From assembly GCA_039111635.1 (NCBI GenBank), contig JBCAQO010000002.1, positions 1,488,001 to 1,552,000 of the forward strand: 64,000 bases of DNA, in the 5' to 3' direction. This DNA comes from Heterobasidion occidentale (lineage: Eukaryota > Basidiomycota > Agaricomycetes > Russulales > Bondarzewiaceae). Below are positions 1-10,334 of the stretch, one piece after another. The stretch's first letter is position 1, and the number at the start of each line of letters is the position of its first letter. The notes under the pieces were generated by a model that saw only the letters and a list, made by a program, of their open reading frames with translations, did no database searches and was not told the origin of the DNA. Both the position numbers and the translations under genes were made by a program.

Positions 1-1
1 C

Positions 2-2658
2 GCTTCATTTGGTGCCGAGGTTCACACTGATCTCTGGGGACCGGTGCCTGCACCTACACTGCGAGGACACCGTTACTACATGTCCTTCACGGACAATCGT
101 ACCTGGTTGACTTATCTCTACTTCTTGCGGAACAAGAGTGAGGCTTTCGGAGCCTATACCCAGTTCGAGGCCATGTGCAACACGCAGTACGGAGCGCAGA
201 TAAAGGTCCTACACTCCGACAGGGGAGGGGAGTACCTCAGTACTGCTTTCACAGAACACCTCTGAAATGTGGGCACTCTTCAGAAGTTGATGGTGCATGA
301 CACACCCGTGCACAATGGCGTTGCCGAACGCTTAAATCTCACGATTTTGACGGCAGTATGGGTGATGCTTCACGAGAGCGGACTTCTGAAGATGTTGTGG
401 GGAGAGGCCACGCGCCATGCATGCTGGCTGAAGAACTGGATGACGACGAAGGCTGTTGATGGCATGACACCTTATGAAGCCGCGACAGGCCGCAAGCCGG
501 ACCTGCGTGCAGCCCAAGTATGGGGGTGTCGTGTATGGGTGCACGATCCTTCGGGTTCGAAGTTGGATGTGCAGGCTAAGGAAGGTCGTTGGGTGGGTGT
601 CAATGAGGAAGCAAAAGGCTGCCGCATGTACTGGCCTGCTACCCGGTCAGTCACTGTCGAGAGGAACACCTATTTTGCTCTGCCCATGACAAATGTCTTG
701 GGGGGGAGGAAACAGGTGAAGTTCTACAGAACTTACCTACTCTTCCAAACGAGACGACCGCCACGGACACCCATGTGCCCCCGCCCACCTCGACAGCTCC
801 GCCACCGCAGCCAGAGCATCTGCGATGATCCACACGGATCAGAAAACCTGTGCAGCGTGTCCAAGACATCCTGGACAGGACCGCCGTGTCATCAACCTGC
901 CCGTCCGACCCCGTACTTCCCACAGGACTTCAAGTGCCGAATGACGACCGTGCACTTGAGGGGGAGCATGCGGAAGGGAACAACGAGAATGCCGGAACGA
1001 GCAGAGGTTGAAGACGCCCTGGCGGCCGAAGACAATGATGACGAGGGATGGGAGTATGTGCTGGCAGCCGAGATGAGCGAAGCGGAAGCAGTAGAGCCGA
1101 GGAACTTAGCTGAGGCAAAAAGGAGACCAGACTGGCCCCTCTGGGAGAAGGCCATCGAGGAGGAACTAGAGACGTTAAGGGAAGCAGGGACTTGGAAACT
1201 GGAGGAGGCTCCAGCGGGTGCAAACATTGTGGGCTTGAAGTGGGTGTTCAAGGCGAAGAAGGACGTGGCCGGCAATGTTGTCCACTACAAGGCCCGATTG
1301 GTCGCTTAGGGTTTCAGTCAAGTACCCAGCGTGGATTATTTTGACACGTACGCACCTGTTGCGAAACTACCGTCCGTCCGCACTGTCCTTGCCCTTGCTA
1401 ACTGCCACGGCCTCGAGCTGCACCAAGTAGATATCAAGGGGGCTTACCTGAACGGCGACCTCACCTCCTCCGAGGTCATCTACATGCGCCACCCTCCCGG
1501 ATATGCACCGCCAAACGCCGCCGGACGAGTCCTACACCTGTATCGCACAATCTACGGGCTCAAGCAGTCCGGCAGACGATGGTACCAGAAACTCACCTGG
1601 ATCTTCATAAACTGCATGGGGTTCAAAAGGTGCGAGGTCAACCAAGCAGTGTTCTATCGTTGGTGTGGCGCGGAGTTGACAATTGTTGTTGTCCATGTGG
1701 ATGACTGCACGATTGCCACGATGATGATCTGGCTCATAAATGATTTCAAGGCACAGTTGCGCAAGCACGTCGAGGTTACCGACCTCGGTGAGTTGCACTG
1801 GTTGCTCGGAATTGAGGTACAGCGCGACCGTGATGCCAGAACCATCCATCTCTCCCAGCGATCATACATCGACTCCATCCTCCAACGTTTCGGTTTCGAC
1901 GAGCTCAAGCCCGTTTCGACTCCCATGGAAACCCACATCCAACTCTCATCCACCCAGGCTCCTCAGACGACAGCGCAGTATGCAACTATGCGTGACGTAC
2001 CTTACTGCAAAGCAGTGGAGCCCTCCAGTGGGCCGCCCTGACCACCCGACCCGACATATCCTTTGCCGTCTCGACTGTGGCGCGTTTCTCGACGAATCTG
2101 GGACCCACACATTGGGAGGCAGTGAAGAGGATCTTCAGGTATTTGAAGGGGACAAGGGATTTGTGGTTGACTTACGGAGATGGAGACAAGGAAATGGTTG
2201 GATATGCTGATGCTGACAGAAGCATGTTCGAGGACCGCCGGGCTGTGTCTGGGTATGTGTTCATCATTGACGGAGGGGCCGTGTCGTGGAGCTCAAAGAA
2301 GCAGGAGATTGTTTCACTCTCGATGACTGAGAGCGAGTATGTTGCAGCAACACATGCTACCAAGGAGGCCCTCTAGCTCTGCAGCCTCATAGCCGAGATC
2401 CTCGCGCCAGTCACTAATCCCATGACTCTCTTCTCTGATAACCAGTCCACGATTGCACTCACCCAGGACCACCAGTACCACCCATGTTCGAAGCACATCA
2501 ACGTACGCTACCATTTTATCCGATGGGTCGTTGAGAATGGCTCCCTCCGCCTCATCTACTGCCCTACCGACAATATGGTTGCCAACACCCTCACGAAAGC
2601 GCTCCCTTCCGCAAAGGTGAAGCATTTCGCCAACGAGCTGGGACTCCGCATGGCTTGA
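2..2658 (+). pseudogene. Copia-P pol: integrase, reverse transcriptase, RNase H (broken)
   Basis: Frame 2 is read from the window edge. The integrase core shows HTDLWGP at the start, SDRGGEY near position 220 and NGVAERLN near 315, the three acidic DDE positions. A proline-rich linker (about 700-1000) leads to RT, which starts near 1107 (WVFKAKKD, then KARLVA) and has the catalytic pair as HVDDC at 1691-1708, where YVDD is usual. RNase H (about 2040-2658) keeps the acidic residues in GYADAD and TESEYVA. Lesions: TGA at 263-265, TAG at 1307-1309 where an AAG lysine is expected, loss of one base near 2015 moving frame 2 to frame 1, and TAG at 2374-2376 where family members have tryptophan. The natural end is TGA at 2656-2658. 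Upstream gag is missing because of the window edge, not a deletion. Confidence 0.9.
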
Positions 2659-2665
2659 GGGGGAG
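2656..2665 (+). promoter_or_regulatory. Copia-P polypurine tract
   Basis: The purine run GAGGGGGAG overlaps the pol stop codon and abuts the LTR start TGTTATGT. This is the expected site and composition for the plus-strand DNA primer of a copia element. Confidence 0.75.
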
Positions 2666-2996
2666 TGTTATGTATAGTGCAAGCGCATGCGTAGGTATAC
2701 ATATGTTTTCTGTTATTTATTGTCGTGCGCGCGAGCTTACTTACTTTCCTTATCGGTGCGGGTAAACCACCCACCGTCGTTCACCCTCTCGATCGCCTGT
2801 ACAGTAGCAAGCCACCGAAGTTAGATTAGCAGTATAAGAGTACCTATAGATGGATCCTCACCTCAGGCTTTCTGTCTAGCGTCGTGCAGAAAGGCTGAGG
2901 TGAGATAAACTACTTTACATGCTATTACTCCTCTTACTTACATTGTCTCTCTATAGTGCTTGTACTTATAGGTGAATATTAATCAGGCTTTCTGTC
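2666..2996 (+). repeat. Copia-P 3' LTR (right end uncertain)
   Basis: The LTR begins TGTTATGTATAG right after the polypurine tract. The end is not fixed by sequence: no second copy lies in the window and no target duplication can be tested. It contains an 18-bp-stem hairpin at 2857-2904 and a shorter homologous hairpin at 2983-3018, so the true end may lie before or after the second hairpin. Confidence 0.55.
2857..2904. repeat. Long hairpin, 18-bp stem with one mismatch
   Basis: Left arm 2857-2874 (CTCACCTCAGGCTTTCTG) pairs with right arm 2887-2904 except for one G-G mismatch; the loop is 12 bases. It lies inside or near the end of the Copia-P LTR and could be a transcript terminator or processing signal. 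That role is inferred only. Confidence 0.7.
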
Positions 2997-3034
2997 TAGC
3001 GTTGCGCAGAAAGGCTGAGTGCTTGTACTTATAG
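2955..3034. repeat. Second, shorter hairpin flanked by 17-bp direct repeats
   Basis: The hairpin core (arms 2983-2994 and 3007-3018) is homologous to the hairpin at 2857-2904. It sits in a 46-bp segment bounded by two copies of AGTGCTTGTACTTATAG at 2955-2971 and 3018-3034. The layout resembles a small insertion with a duplicated target, or a slipped duplication. Confidence 0.65.
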
Positions 3035-3167
3035 TTACAGCCCCCTGCGCAAGACTGCCTCAAGATTCTAACAAAAGACTTTCTGTAGCCACTCTTCCAT
3101 GTTTCACACACACAAAGTGGAACAGAGAATTTGCCTGTAGGCCAGAGACAACTGACTGTGATAAAAG

Positions 3168-3352
3168 GCACATGCACTGTGACAGAAAGAAGAATGGATG
3201 CCTCCCCAGGGCATGGGGGTAAAGTGACAGTGACTAAATGCACGTGCACTGTAACAGAAAGAAGAATGGACACCTCCCTGGCTTTCGAGGACAACGTGAT
3301 GTGACAGACAGCACATGAGATGTGACGGAAAGACAAATGGACGTGGCCCGAT
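3168..3352. repeat. Tandem repeat, about 72-bp unit, 2.6 copies
   Basis: Units begin at 3168, 3240 and 3311, each starting GCAC(A/G)TG followed by a variant of GTGACAGAAAGAAGAATGG. Units one and two are most alike; the third is shorter and more diverged. Antisense open frames here merely translate the repeat. Confidence 0.75.
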
Positions 3353-3616
3353 ATGGTGAATTATCAGAGACAAGACCTGGACCTAGCGGTCCCAGGAATA
3401 CTGTGCCTATTCAAAAATAAATTATTCAATTATATCTATTCCATTGACTACATTTTATATTTTATATTATTATTATTATACATGCTTCTAATAATACCCT
3501 ACCCCTACTACTGCCCTTGCCCTTGCTGCTGTTGCCATCTCCATGCCATCAATTACTGTACAAATAATACACATTACTGAAGTAGACCTCTCAATGATCT
3601 AACAAGATTATTTTTT
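3353..3616. other. AT-rich spacer, no gene seen
   Basis: This stretch holds a short ATT-type microsatellite around 3455-3480 and a C/T-rich patch. I see no domain-like reading frame and no LTR terminus. The open frame at 3353-3580 is low-complexity and is not called. Confidence 0.6.
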
Positions 3617-4028
3617 GCTATCATATTGCAAGACTGTTAGGTTAGAGACCTATCATGTGCACCTATGCACTAAGGGAATTCCCCAGGCTATCTGAACTAT
3701 AAGACTCCAATGGATAAAGATAATCTATTGTCTTTGTGCTCAAAGGAGGAATTTGGGATTACTATCTGCTTTATCTTTAAAAAGATAAAGAAGATAGTCT
3801 TCAAGAATGTTGTGATGATTCTTGGGAATGAGGTCTTTTTCTTCTGTCCACCAAATGACTCTAGAAGTAACCAACTGAGGACTTAATAAGCAGCAAGTCC
3901 ATTATATATAATAGAGACTTGAGAATGATAAGAGCAATAAGATAAGTCCAGTGTTTCATTAGACTGTATAAGAATATCTTAGATCTAACAAAGTTTACAA
4001 AGCGTGAGCTAGGAAGGTAGCTAGATGC
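3617..4028 (+). repeat. Fragment of a Copia-F-type LTR
   Basis: The stretch with TGTTAGGTTAGAGACC at about 3637 and GTGCACCTATGCAC near 3657 matches, with many transitions, the start of the Copia-F LTR read on the minus strand from about 61327. It is cut at 4028 by the 5' LTR of chromovirus A, so A landed inside this older LTR. The left boundary is approximate. Confidence 0.65.
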
Positions 4029-4628
4029 TGTTATGACTTGACCTATCGGGGCCCTTCGGGGTTGTGTCTAACCGATGGATCAAGCATCACATACTAGGCA
4101 GCTCCACTACAGAGCATACATCAAGGTATTCGGTATGTCCTTAGGAGCCAACTGGACCGATGGTTTTTCAAGACATCAATAGAGGATATATGACAGGGTC
4201 ATGGATAGCATGGCTTAGTGAGATAGGCATTCACATGCCATGAGCTTAGGGCTTATGGGTAAGCACCTTGTTGCACCTGGATGGAACGGTGCAACTGGAG
4301 AAGTACAAGAGTAGGCACCGGCTGAGAGAGACAACGACCACAGCTCTCCTAGAATAGGTACCTGGAGAAGCACGGACTCTTACCCTAGACCCTATACGGT
4401 ATATAAGGCCCATAGAATAGGCTGAGGATCTTCAGTCTATGCTCCTTGTTTAGTAGCAGTCTTCCTACTGCTACCCTCATTTGTTCGTATCGTCCTATAC
4501 GGACACCTCGTTATTTCCTCCTGTATTATTCTTCTAATATAGTCGAGACTTCGCCCACCACTCTGTCTACTGTGTGACCTAGGAAAGGACCTGTTACTCT
4601 TGGGTTACTAAACGAGCAGTTTATAACA
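4029..4628 (+). repeat. Chromovirus A 5' LTR (600 bp)
   Basis: Starts TGTTATGACTTGACC and ends TTTATAACA. It matches the four B1/B2 LTRs in reverse orientation. A TATA-like TATATAAGG lies at 4400-4408. A hairpin, AGAATAGGCTGA then TCAGTCTATGCT, follows at 4414-4443, where transcription should start. Confidence 0.92.
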
Positions 4629-4640
4629 CTAGAATAGACT
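4629..4640 (+). promoter_or_regulatory. Chromovirus A primer-binding site, probably self-priming
   Basis: Two bases (CT) after the LTR comes AGAATAGACT. It is complementary, apart from one mismatch in this copy, to AGTCTATGCT at 4434-4443 in the LTR, 34 bp after the TATA box. The position two bases after the LTR and the match to the predicted RNA 5' end are as in the self-priming Tf1 element of fission yeast. No tRNA 3' end that I recall fits. Confidence 0.6.
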
Positions 4641-4744
4641 CGCTTTTATCCCTATCTTGCACTACACTTTGCTTGCTGCCACACTCTCTCTCATAACCCT
4701 CATCGGTGGCATAGATACCTACCAAAGAGTGTTACTACACACAC

Positions 4745-6348
4745 ACCCTGGAGCAAGACCTAGGCCTAGGATATCCGCTAGGCACTAGACGAATCAACAA
4801 CCAACTTTGACAGAATAATTATCCTATCCATCAAAGGGGAACCCGCTAGTACTATTCCGACACCAATCGACTAGCTCCCCCGAATTTTTCCAACTGCTCA
4901 TATAGAGAAAGACAATACTTCTTCACAAGAAAAGATGGAATAGAAGCTGAGTGGGCTTGGGATGAAGAAGCAAATGACTAGGTAGAGCCACCCCAGTACA
5001 GAGAACCTGAACTAGAAGTACTGGACACTTTGGAAGAACAAGAAGAACAAGAAGAAACATCTGAGTCCAAATCCTTAGATATTCAAACACCAATCAACAC
5101 CCAAAATACCCGAGATAATACCATTATGTCAACGAATCCGACAGAGCCCTTTTACAACCACATCGTCCAAAAGAGGCAAACTCAAGCTTCCCGACAATTT
5201 CTTAGGAGATAGAACGCACTCCCAGAAATTCCTGATGAGCTGCCTCCTCCTTTTTACAGCAGAATTGGACCGGTACAAGACAGATGAGGACAAGATTTCC
5301 CTGGTCCTCTTATGCATGAGATACAGAACAGCCAGTGTCTGGGCAGAAAGCTTCCTAAAGAAGATAGTTGGGGCAGACCTGCCCAAAGCCCTTGGAACTT
5401 GGTCCGACTTCCTTGACAAGTTCAAACTTCAATTCAAGGAAATGAATCTTGCGGACAAGGCCTGGAGCACCCTATGTCTTTCTCCCAAGGAAAGATGATG
5501 GTAGACGAATACTCCAATCAGTTCGTCCTTATAGCCGCCGACACCAACATCACTGACAAGGAACAAGTTCCTTATTTCCAGAGAGGGCTAGATCCAAAGG
5601 TCATGGACAAGATCTATGATAAGGAGACATCGCCGAAGGACATGATCCAAGAATGGATCAATACTGCCTGTGAAACAAATGGATGCTTGAGGGCCTGAGG
5701 TGCTCAAAAGGCAATCCTTGCCAACTCTATCTCATTCCGAAGTGATTTCCTCAATTGTTTTCACCTCCAACCTGCCTTTCGCTATAACTCTACCAACGCC
5801 CCTCGAAGAATGAACAACTAGGTGGTTGACATGGAGATTGATGCCTCTCGCAAGAGAAACACTATCTAAAACAAGCGCACATACGATGGCAAGAGCCCCA
5901 CCCCCTTTTTCTACTTTAACTGTGGAAAGCCGGGGCATAGGATAGCTGATTGCCCATCTCCGCGCAAAGCGTTCAACCATCTCGGCAATATTGGTGCCGA
6001 ACAATGGGTAGAGGAGGTAGAAGAACTCGCGCTGCAGACATGGAGGATGAAGACAATCAAGAACCCCTGCTGGGAGACGATGCAAGACTTCATTGAGGAT
6101 TGGAGGAGGGGAGTTCTCATGGCAACCACCGTCGGGTACCACAACCTGGTGATTTGGTGGAACGTGAGAATCCTATTGCAAGGAGCAGAGGATTGAGCCA
6201 GAGCAATGGAGAGTGCTACGTACTGCCTGACAGACGATGAAGCAATGGACCCATCTATGATGCTGCTGGTGTCCAAGCGCTCTTCAAGGAGATAGGGGAG
6301 GTCAAGGCAAAACAGATGTTGGTGGATCTAGTGGAGGATTTTCCCTAA
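4745..6348 (+). pseudogene. Chromovirus A gag (broken)
   Basis: Gag would form the particle and bind element RNA. An acidic N-terminal part (4745-5212; frame shared with B1 and B2) precedes a helical capsid-like region with FTAE and CMRY motifs (5235-5500), a second block (5474-5698), and a CCHC zinc knuckle near 5905-5955. The knuckle reads FYFNCGKPGHRIADC, so its first cysteine has become tyrosine. Frame changes occur near 5215 and 5480; TGA at 5696-5698 and TAG near 5819 stand where B2 has CGA/CGG-type and CAG codons. The final block ends QMLVDLVEDFP with TAA at 6346-6348. No start ATG is evident at the conserved N-terminus; upstream initiation or a non-ATG start remains open. Confidence 0.8.
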
Positions 6349-6425
6349 CATCGCCTTCACCAGCCAAAGAGCGAGGGACAAGGAGCCCCGAGTACGCACC
6401 CCCATCTTGTATTAGAATTGGAGCA

Positions 6426-9400
6426 ATGAACAGCCACATCATTACTCCCATTCAACTTGACGTGCGAATAACAACTCGAGGAAGAAGCGCTGGAGCAAGA
6501 GCCGCCATCAACTTAGCCTGCAAAGGGATTATGGTGAACAAGAAATGGGTACAAAGGCACAACCTTCCAACCTATCCCTTAAATCACCCTGTCTGCGTTT
6601 GCAACGTCGATGACACCATCAACAAGGCAGGTCTCATTCAGCAAGGCCTAGACGCAAATCTCTCCATCAAAGATCAACGGAGGAGAATTCACACTGAACA
6701 CGTCCAGATGTTTATCACCAATCTAGGGAAAAATGACATGCTCCTAGGAATGGATTGGTTGAAATACCACGACCCCTCCATTGGGTGGAGATGTTGTGAG
6801 GTACACTTTGATTGGTGCCCCCAAGATTGCCAACAACCATATGGGTTTACTAGAGCGCAGGAGGAGCCTACTAAGAAGGAATGGCTAGCAAAACTATGCG
6901 GTGACAAGATTTCTCAGTGGACAAAACCGCATCTTGTCTCAGAACCGGTAGGACCTTCGTGGATGTGGACCAAGAAGCAATGGCAACAAATCCCCATGAA
7001 GGTATGGAAATCTCAGTTCATCTCCATGATTGAGCACAAATCCCGACAAGCAAAGGCTCAGGAATGGCTCAAGGAGCAAGTAGCCAAAAGGAAGGAACAC
7101 TGGCAAACTCAACAAGAGACAGCCCAGAGCGAAGCTTCAGAAGAAGTTGCCAAAAAGGTGCAAGCACCATCCGACTCCTCCGCAAAGGTTAGCAAAGGAG
7201 AACCCGTCATCAGAAAGGTAGCTCCCAAACCCTCTGGATTTGCCAGTTTCAACGAAGACCTAAAGGAGGAAATTGACACGACCGACTTGAAGAGTCGCGT
7301 GCCGTCAGAATACCATTCCTACCTCGATATTTTCAGCGAAAGATGATCGCAGAGACTTCCTAAGCACACTATATAGGATCATGTGATTGATCTTAAACCA
7401 TCTTTCAAGCCCTAGGCCCAAGGATATTCCCCTTGAGCCCGGAGAAACACGACGAGCTAGGAAAATTTGTCAAGGAGCACCTTTCTAGGGGAACCATATG
7501 TCAGTCAACAGCACATAGTGCAGCCTCCTTCTTCTTCATAAACAAGAAGAACGGAAAGCTCCGCCCGGTACAGGATTACCGCCACCTTAATGAACACACT
7601 GTTTGAAATGTCTGCCCCCTGCCATTAATCCAAGAGCTATTGGACATCATCCAAGGGGCCATGGTGTTTTCGGAGCTAGATGTTTGGTGGGGGTATAACA
7701 ACGTGCACATTAAGGAAGGGGACAAATCCAAGGCGGCCTTTGTGACGCCCCTAGGGCTCTTTGAACCTACGGTAATGTTCTTTGGGCTCACCAACTCCCC
7801 GGCAACCTTCTAGGCCATGATGAACATGATCTTCCAAGATCTCATCTTGGCCTGGAAAATCATGGTATATATGGAAGACATCCTCATCTTCACCAAGACC
7901 ACGGCAGAACATATTGTGGTCGTTCAACAAGTCCTCCACATCCTGCATGACAACGATCTCTATCTCAAACCAGAGAAATGTGAGTTCCACAAGGACAAGC
8001 TAAACTACCTGGGGTACACAATTTCAAAAGATCATGTTGCAATGGAGGACTCAAACATTGATGCCATTCAGAAGTGGCCAATCCCCCGCACAGTCCGCAA
8101 CATCCACTCTTTCTTAGGTCTAGGAAACTTTTATCGCCAATTCATTGACAAGTTCTCCTTAATCGCTCAACCCCTTCACGACCTCACCAAGAAAGACACA
8201 AAATAGGACTGGAACACGGATTGCCAACAGGCATTTGACTGGCTAAAGAAGGCCTTCATCAGTCAACCCATCCTATTATACCCTGATCCCATGCGCCCCT
8301 ACCGGCTTGTGACTAACGCCACCCTCTCCGCATATGGTGCAGTCCTCTTACATGAAGGACCTGATAACAACTGGCACCCAGTTGCTTACCTCTCTGGATC
8401 ATTTTCACCCCTAGAGCAAAACTACAATGTGCACGATTGTGGACTCCTCGCTATTACCAAGGCACTGGAACATTGGAAACACTACCTCAAAGGTGCTTGA
8501 CACCCCTTCAAGATCTGGATAGACCACAAGAACCTGGTCTATTTTCAGACCGCCCAAGACTTGTTTAGGTGACAAGCCCGCTGGAGTCTGTTTTTGTCAT
8601 AGTTTGACGTCCAGCTGAGCCACAAGGCGGGTACAACCAATTACACCAATGCTTTGTCCAGACATCCAGACCTTAGTGAGAGGGTAGAATCTGATAACAA
8701 GGCACAGACTCTGCTCCCATCCAGACTTTTCACTGAGTCCAGCAAAACACTGGTAGAACCAGGCGAAAGTATACACATCAAAGCAACAGAACTTGTATCC
8801 TTGGACATCCTCTCCCTCATTTGACACTTGTGTTCAGAACATGATCTGCTAGTTGACGTAGCCCTCAAGAAATTGCTGGAAAAAGGACCAAAAGCAATGA
8901 AGGGCAATTTAGGAAAATGGACACATGAAAAAGGCATTACAAGATGAGACGGCTACATATGTGTTCCAAAGGACGACCCCCTTTGCCAAATAATTGTCAA
9001 AATGCACCATGACACTATGGCTACAGGACACCCAGGTCGAGCAAAGACCCTGGAGCTAGTACAATGCCATTACTGGTGGCCAAGCATGACCAAATTCATC
9101 CATCAATATGTGGATGGGTGCGCGGTATGCCAATCTACCAAGAACTTGTCCCATCGAACCCATCCACCAATCCAACTGCTGGAAACCACAAACACCCCCT
9201 GGCACTTCATCTTTACTGACTTCGTAACAGACCTTCCAGAAAGTAAAGGTTACGACTCAATAAATGTAGTGGTGGATCAAGGTCTGTCCAAGGGGATAGT
9301 TATAACTCTGTGCAAGAAGAAAATCACGGTAGAAGAAACTACGACACTTTTCCAGGACAACATGTTCAAACGGTATGGTCTACCAACCAAGGTGGTATCC

Positions 9401-10277
9401 AATAGAGGTCCTCAATTTGCGGCAAAGTTCACACGAGAGCTATGGAAAGGACTGGGAATCACTCCTGCCCTTAGCACAGCCTATCACCTACAGATGGATG
9501 GAGAAACGGAACGGGTCAACCAGGACATCAAACAGTTCCTGCGGATATTCTGCAACTACCACCAAGATAACTGGGTGGACTTGCTTCCCTTTGCAGAATT
9601 CTCCCATAACACCCGAAGACACTCCGCCTCCGGGAAATCACCATTTGAAGTCCTCTATGGTTTAATCCGCCATATTCAGTCAACTCAGCTTTAGAGACCA
9701 AGGTACCTGTGGTAACCGGACATTTGCAGCTAATCAAAGAAGTCCAAGAAGACACAGCTGCCAATCTACAGATGGCAGCGCAGCAGACCAAGGACCAGGA
9801 CCTGCAATGGAAACTTCCACAGTAGGAAGTAGGAACCCAAGTCTGGTTAGAATGAACCCACATTTGAATGACTCATCTGAAGTTCAAGCTGGCACCAAGG
9901 TGCTATGGCCCCTTTTGAGTAACGGAAAGAATCGGTCCTCTGGCTTATCAGCTGGAAATACCTGAAACATGGAAGATACACCCGGTATTTCATGCCTCCG
10001 TGCTCACCGAGTATCATGAGACAGAGGCCCATGGAAGGAACTTCCCAGACCAGCCCCAGAGATCTTAAACGAGGAAGAGCACTATAAAGTGGAGGCCATT
10101 CTGGATTCAAGGCACCAGGGATGAGGTACCAAATACCTCGTCAAGTGGGTTGGATACTCTGAAGCAGATAACACCTGGGAACCCTTTGCCCTCCTCAAAG
10201 ATATAGCCAATGAGGTGCTTCGCGAGTTTCACAAAAGCTATCCAGACAAGCCCTGACCTGCGGCAATTAAGCTTTAG
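6426..10277 (+). pseudogene. Chromovirus A pol: protease, RT, RNase H, integrase, chromodomain (broken)
   Basis: Protease 6426-6900: the catalytic motif is INLA where B2 has IDSA, so the active-site Asp is Asn. A charged linker follows to about 7346. RT about 7430-8206: the YMDD box is YMED at 7868-7879. RNase H about 8290-8500. Integrase 9002-9694 has the HHCC finger (HHDT, then CAVC) and FTDF, but the second core Asp is Asn (SNRGPQF at about 9397), and GETERVNQ keeps the Glu. A chromodomain at about 10080-10240 (KYLVKWVGY, NTWEPF) reads histone marks and guides integration in chromoviruses. At least ten stops interrupt it, among them TGA near 7344, 7606, 8497 and 8947 and TAG near 7812 and 8204. 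The end is TAG at 10275-10277. Confidence 0.9.
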
Positions 10278-10334
10278 GAAGGTATATAAGGAGAGACAGC
10301 TCTCCTGGAAGAGCAAGAACCCTTCCACCAATAC

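Larger units (their letters stand above)
1..2996 (+). mobile_element. Copia-P: Ty1/copia retrotransposon, 3' part, cut by the window edge
   Basis: The window opens inside the integrase of a Ty1/copia element. The domain order integrase, reverse transcriptase, RNase H (2-2658), then a purine run and an LTR, is the copia (Pseudoviridae-type) order. Gag, protease and the 5' LTR lie outside the window. Its protein and LTR differ clearly from the copia family at 36-60 kb, so it is a separate family. Several in-frame stops and a frameshift make this copy inactive. The right end of the LTR is uncertain because the 5' LTR is not available for comparison. Confidence 0.9.

Noticed and set aside
3353..3580. 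Small cysteine/tyrosine-rich protein
   Set aside because: The frame runs through AT and CT low-complexity DNA, and the residues only reflect the repeats.
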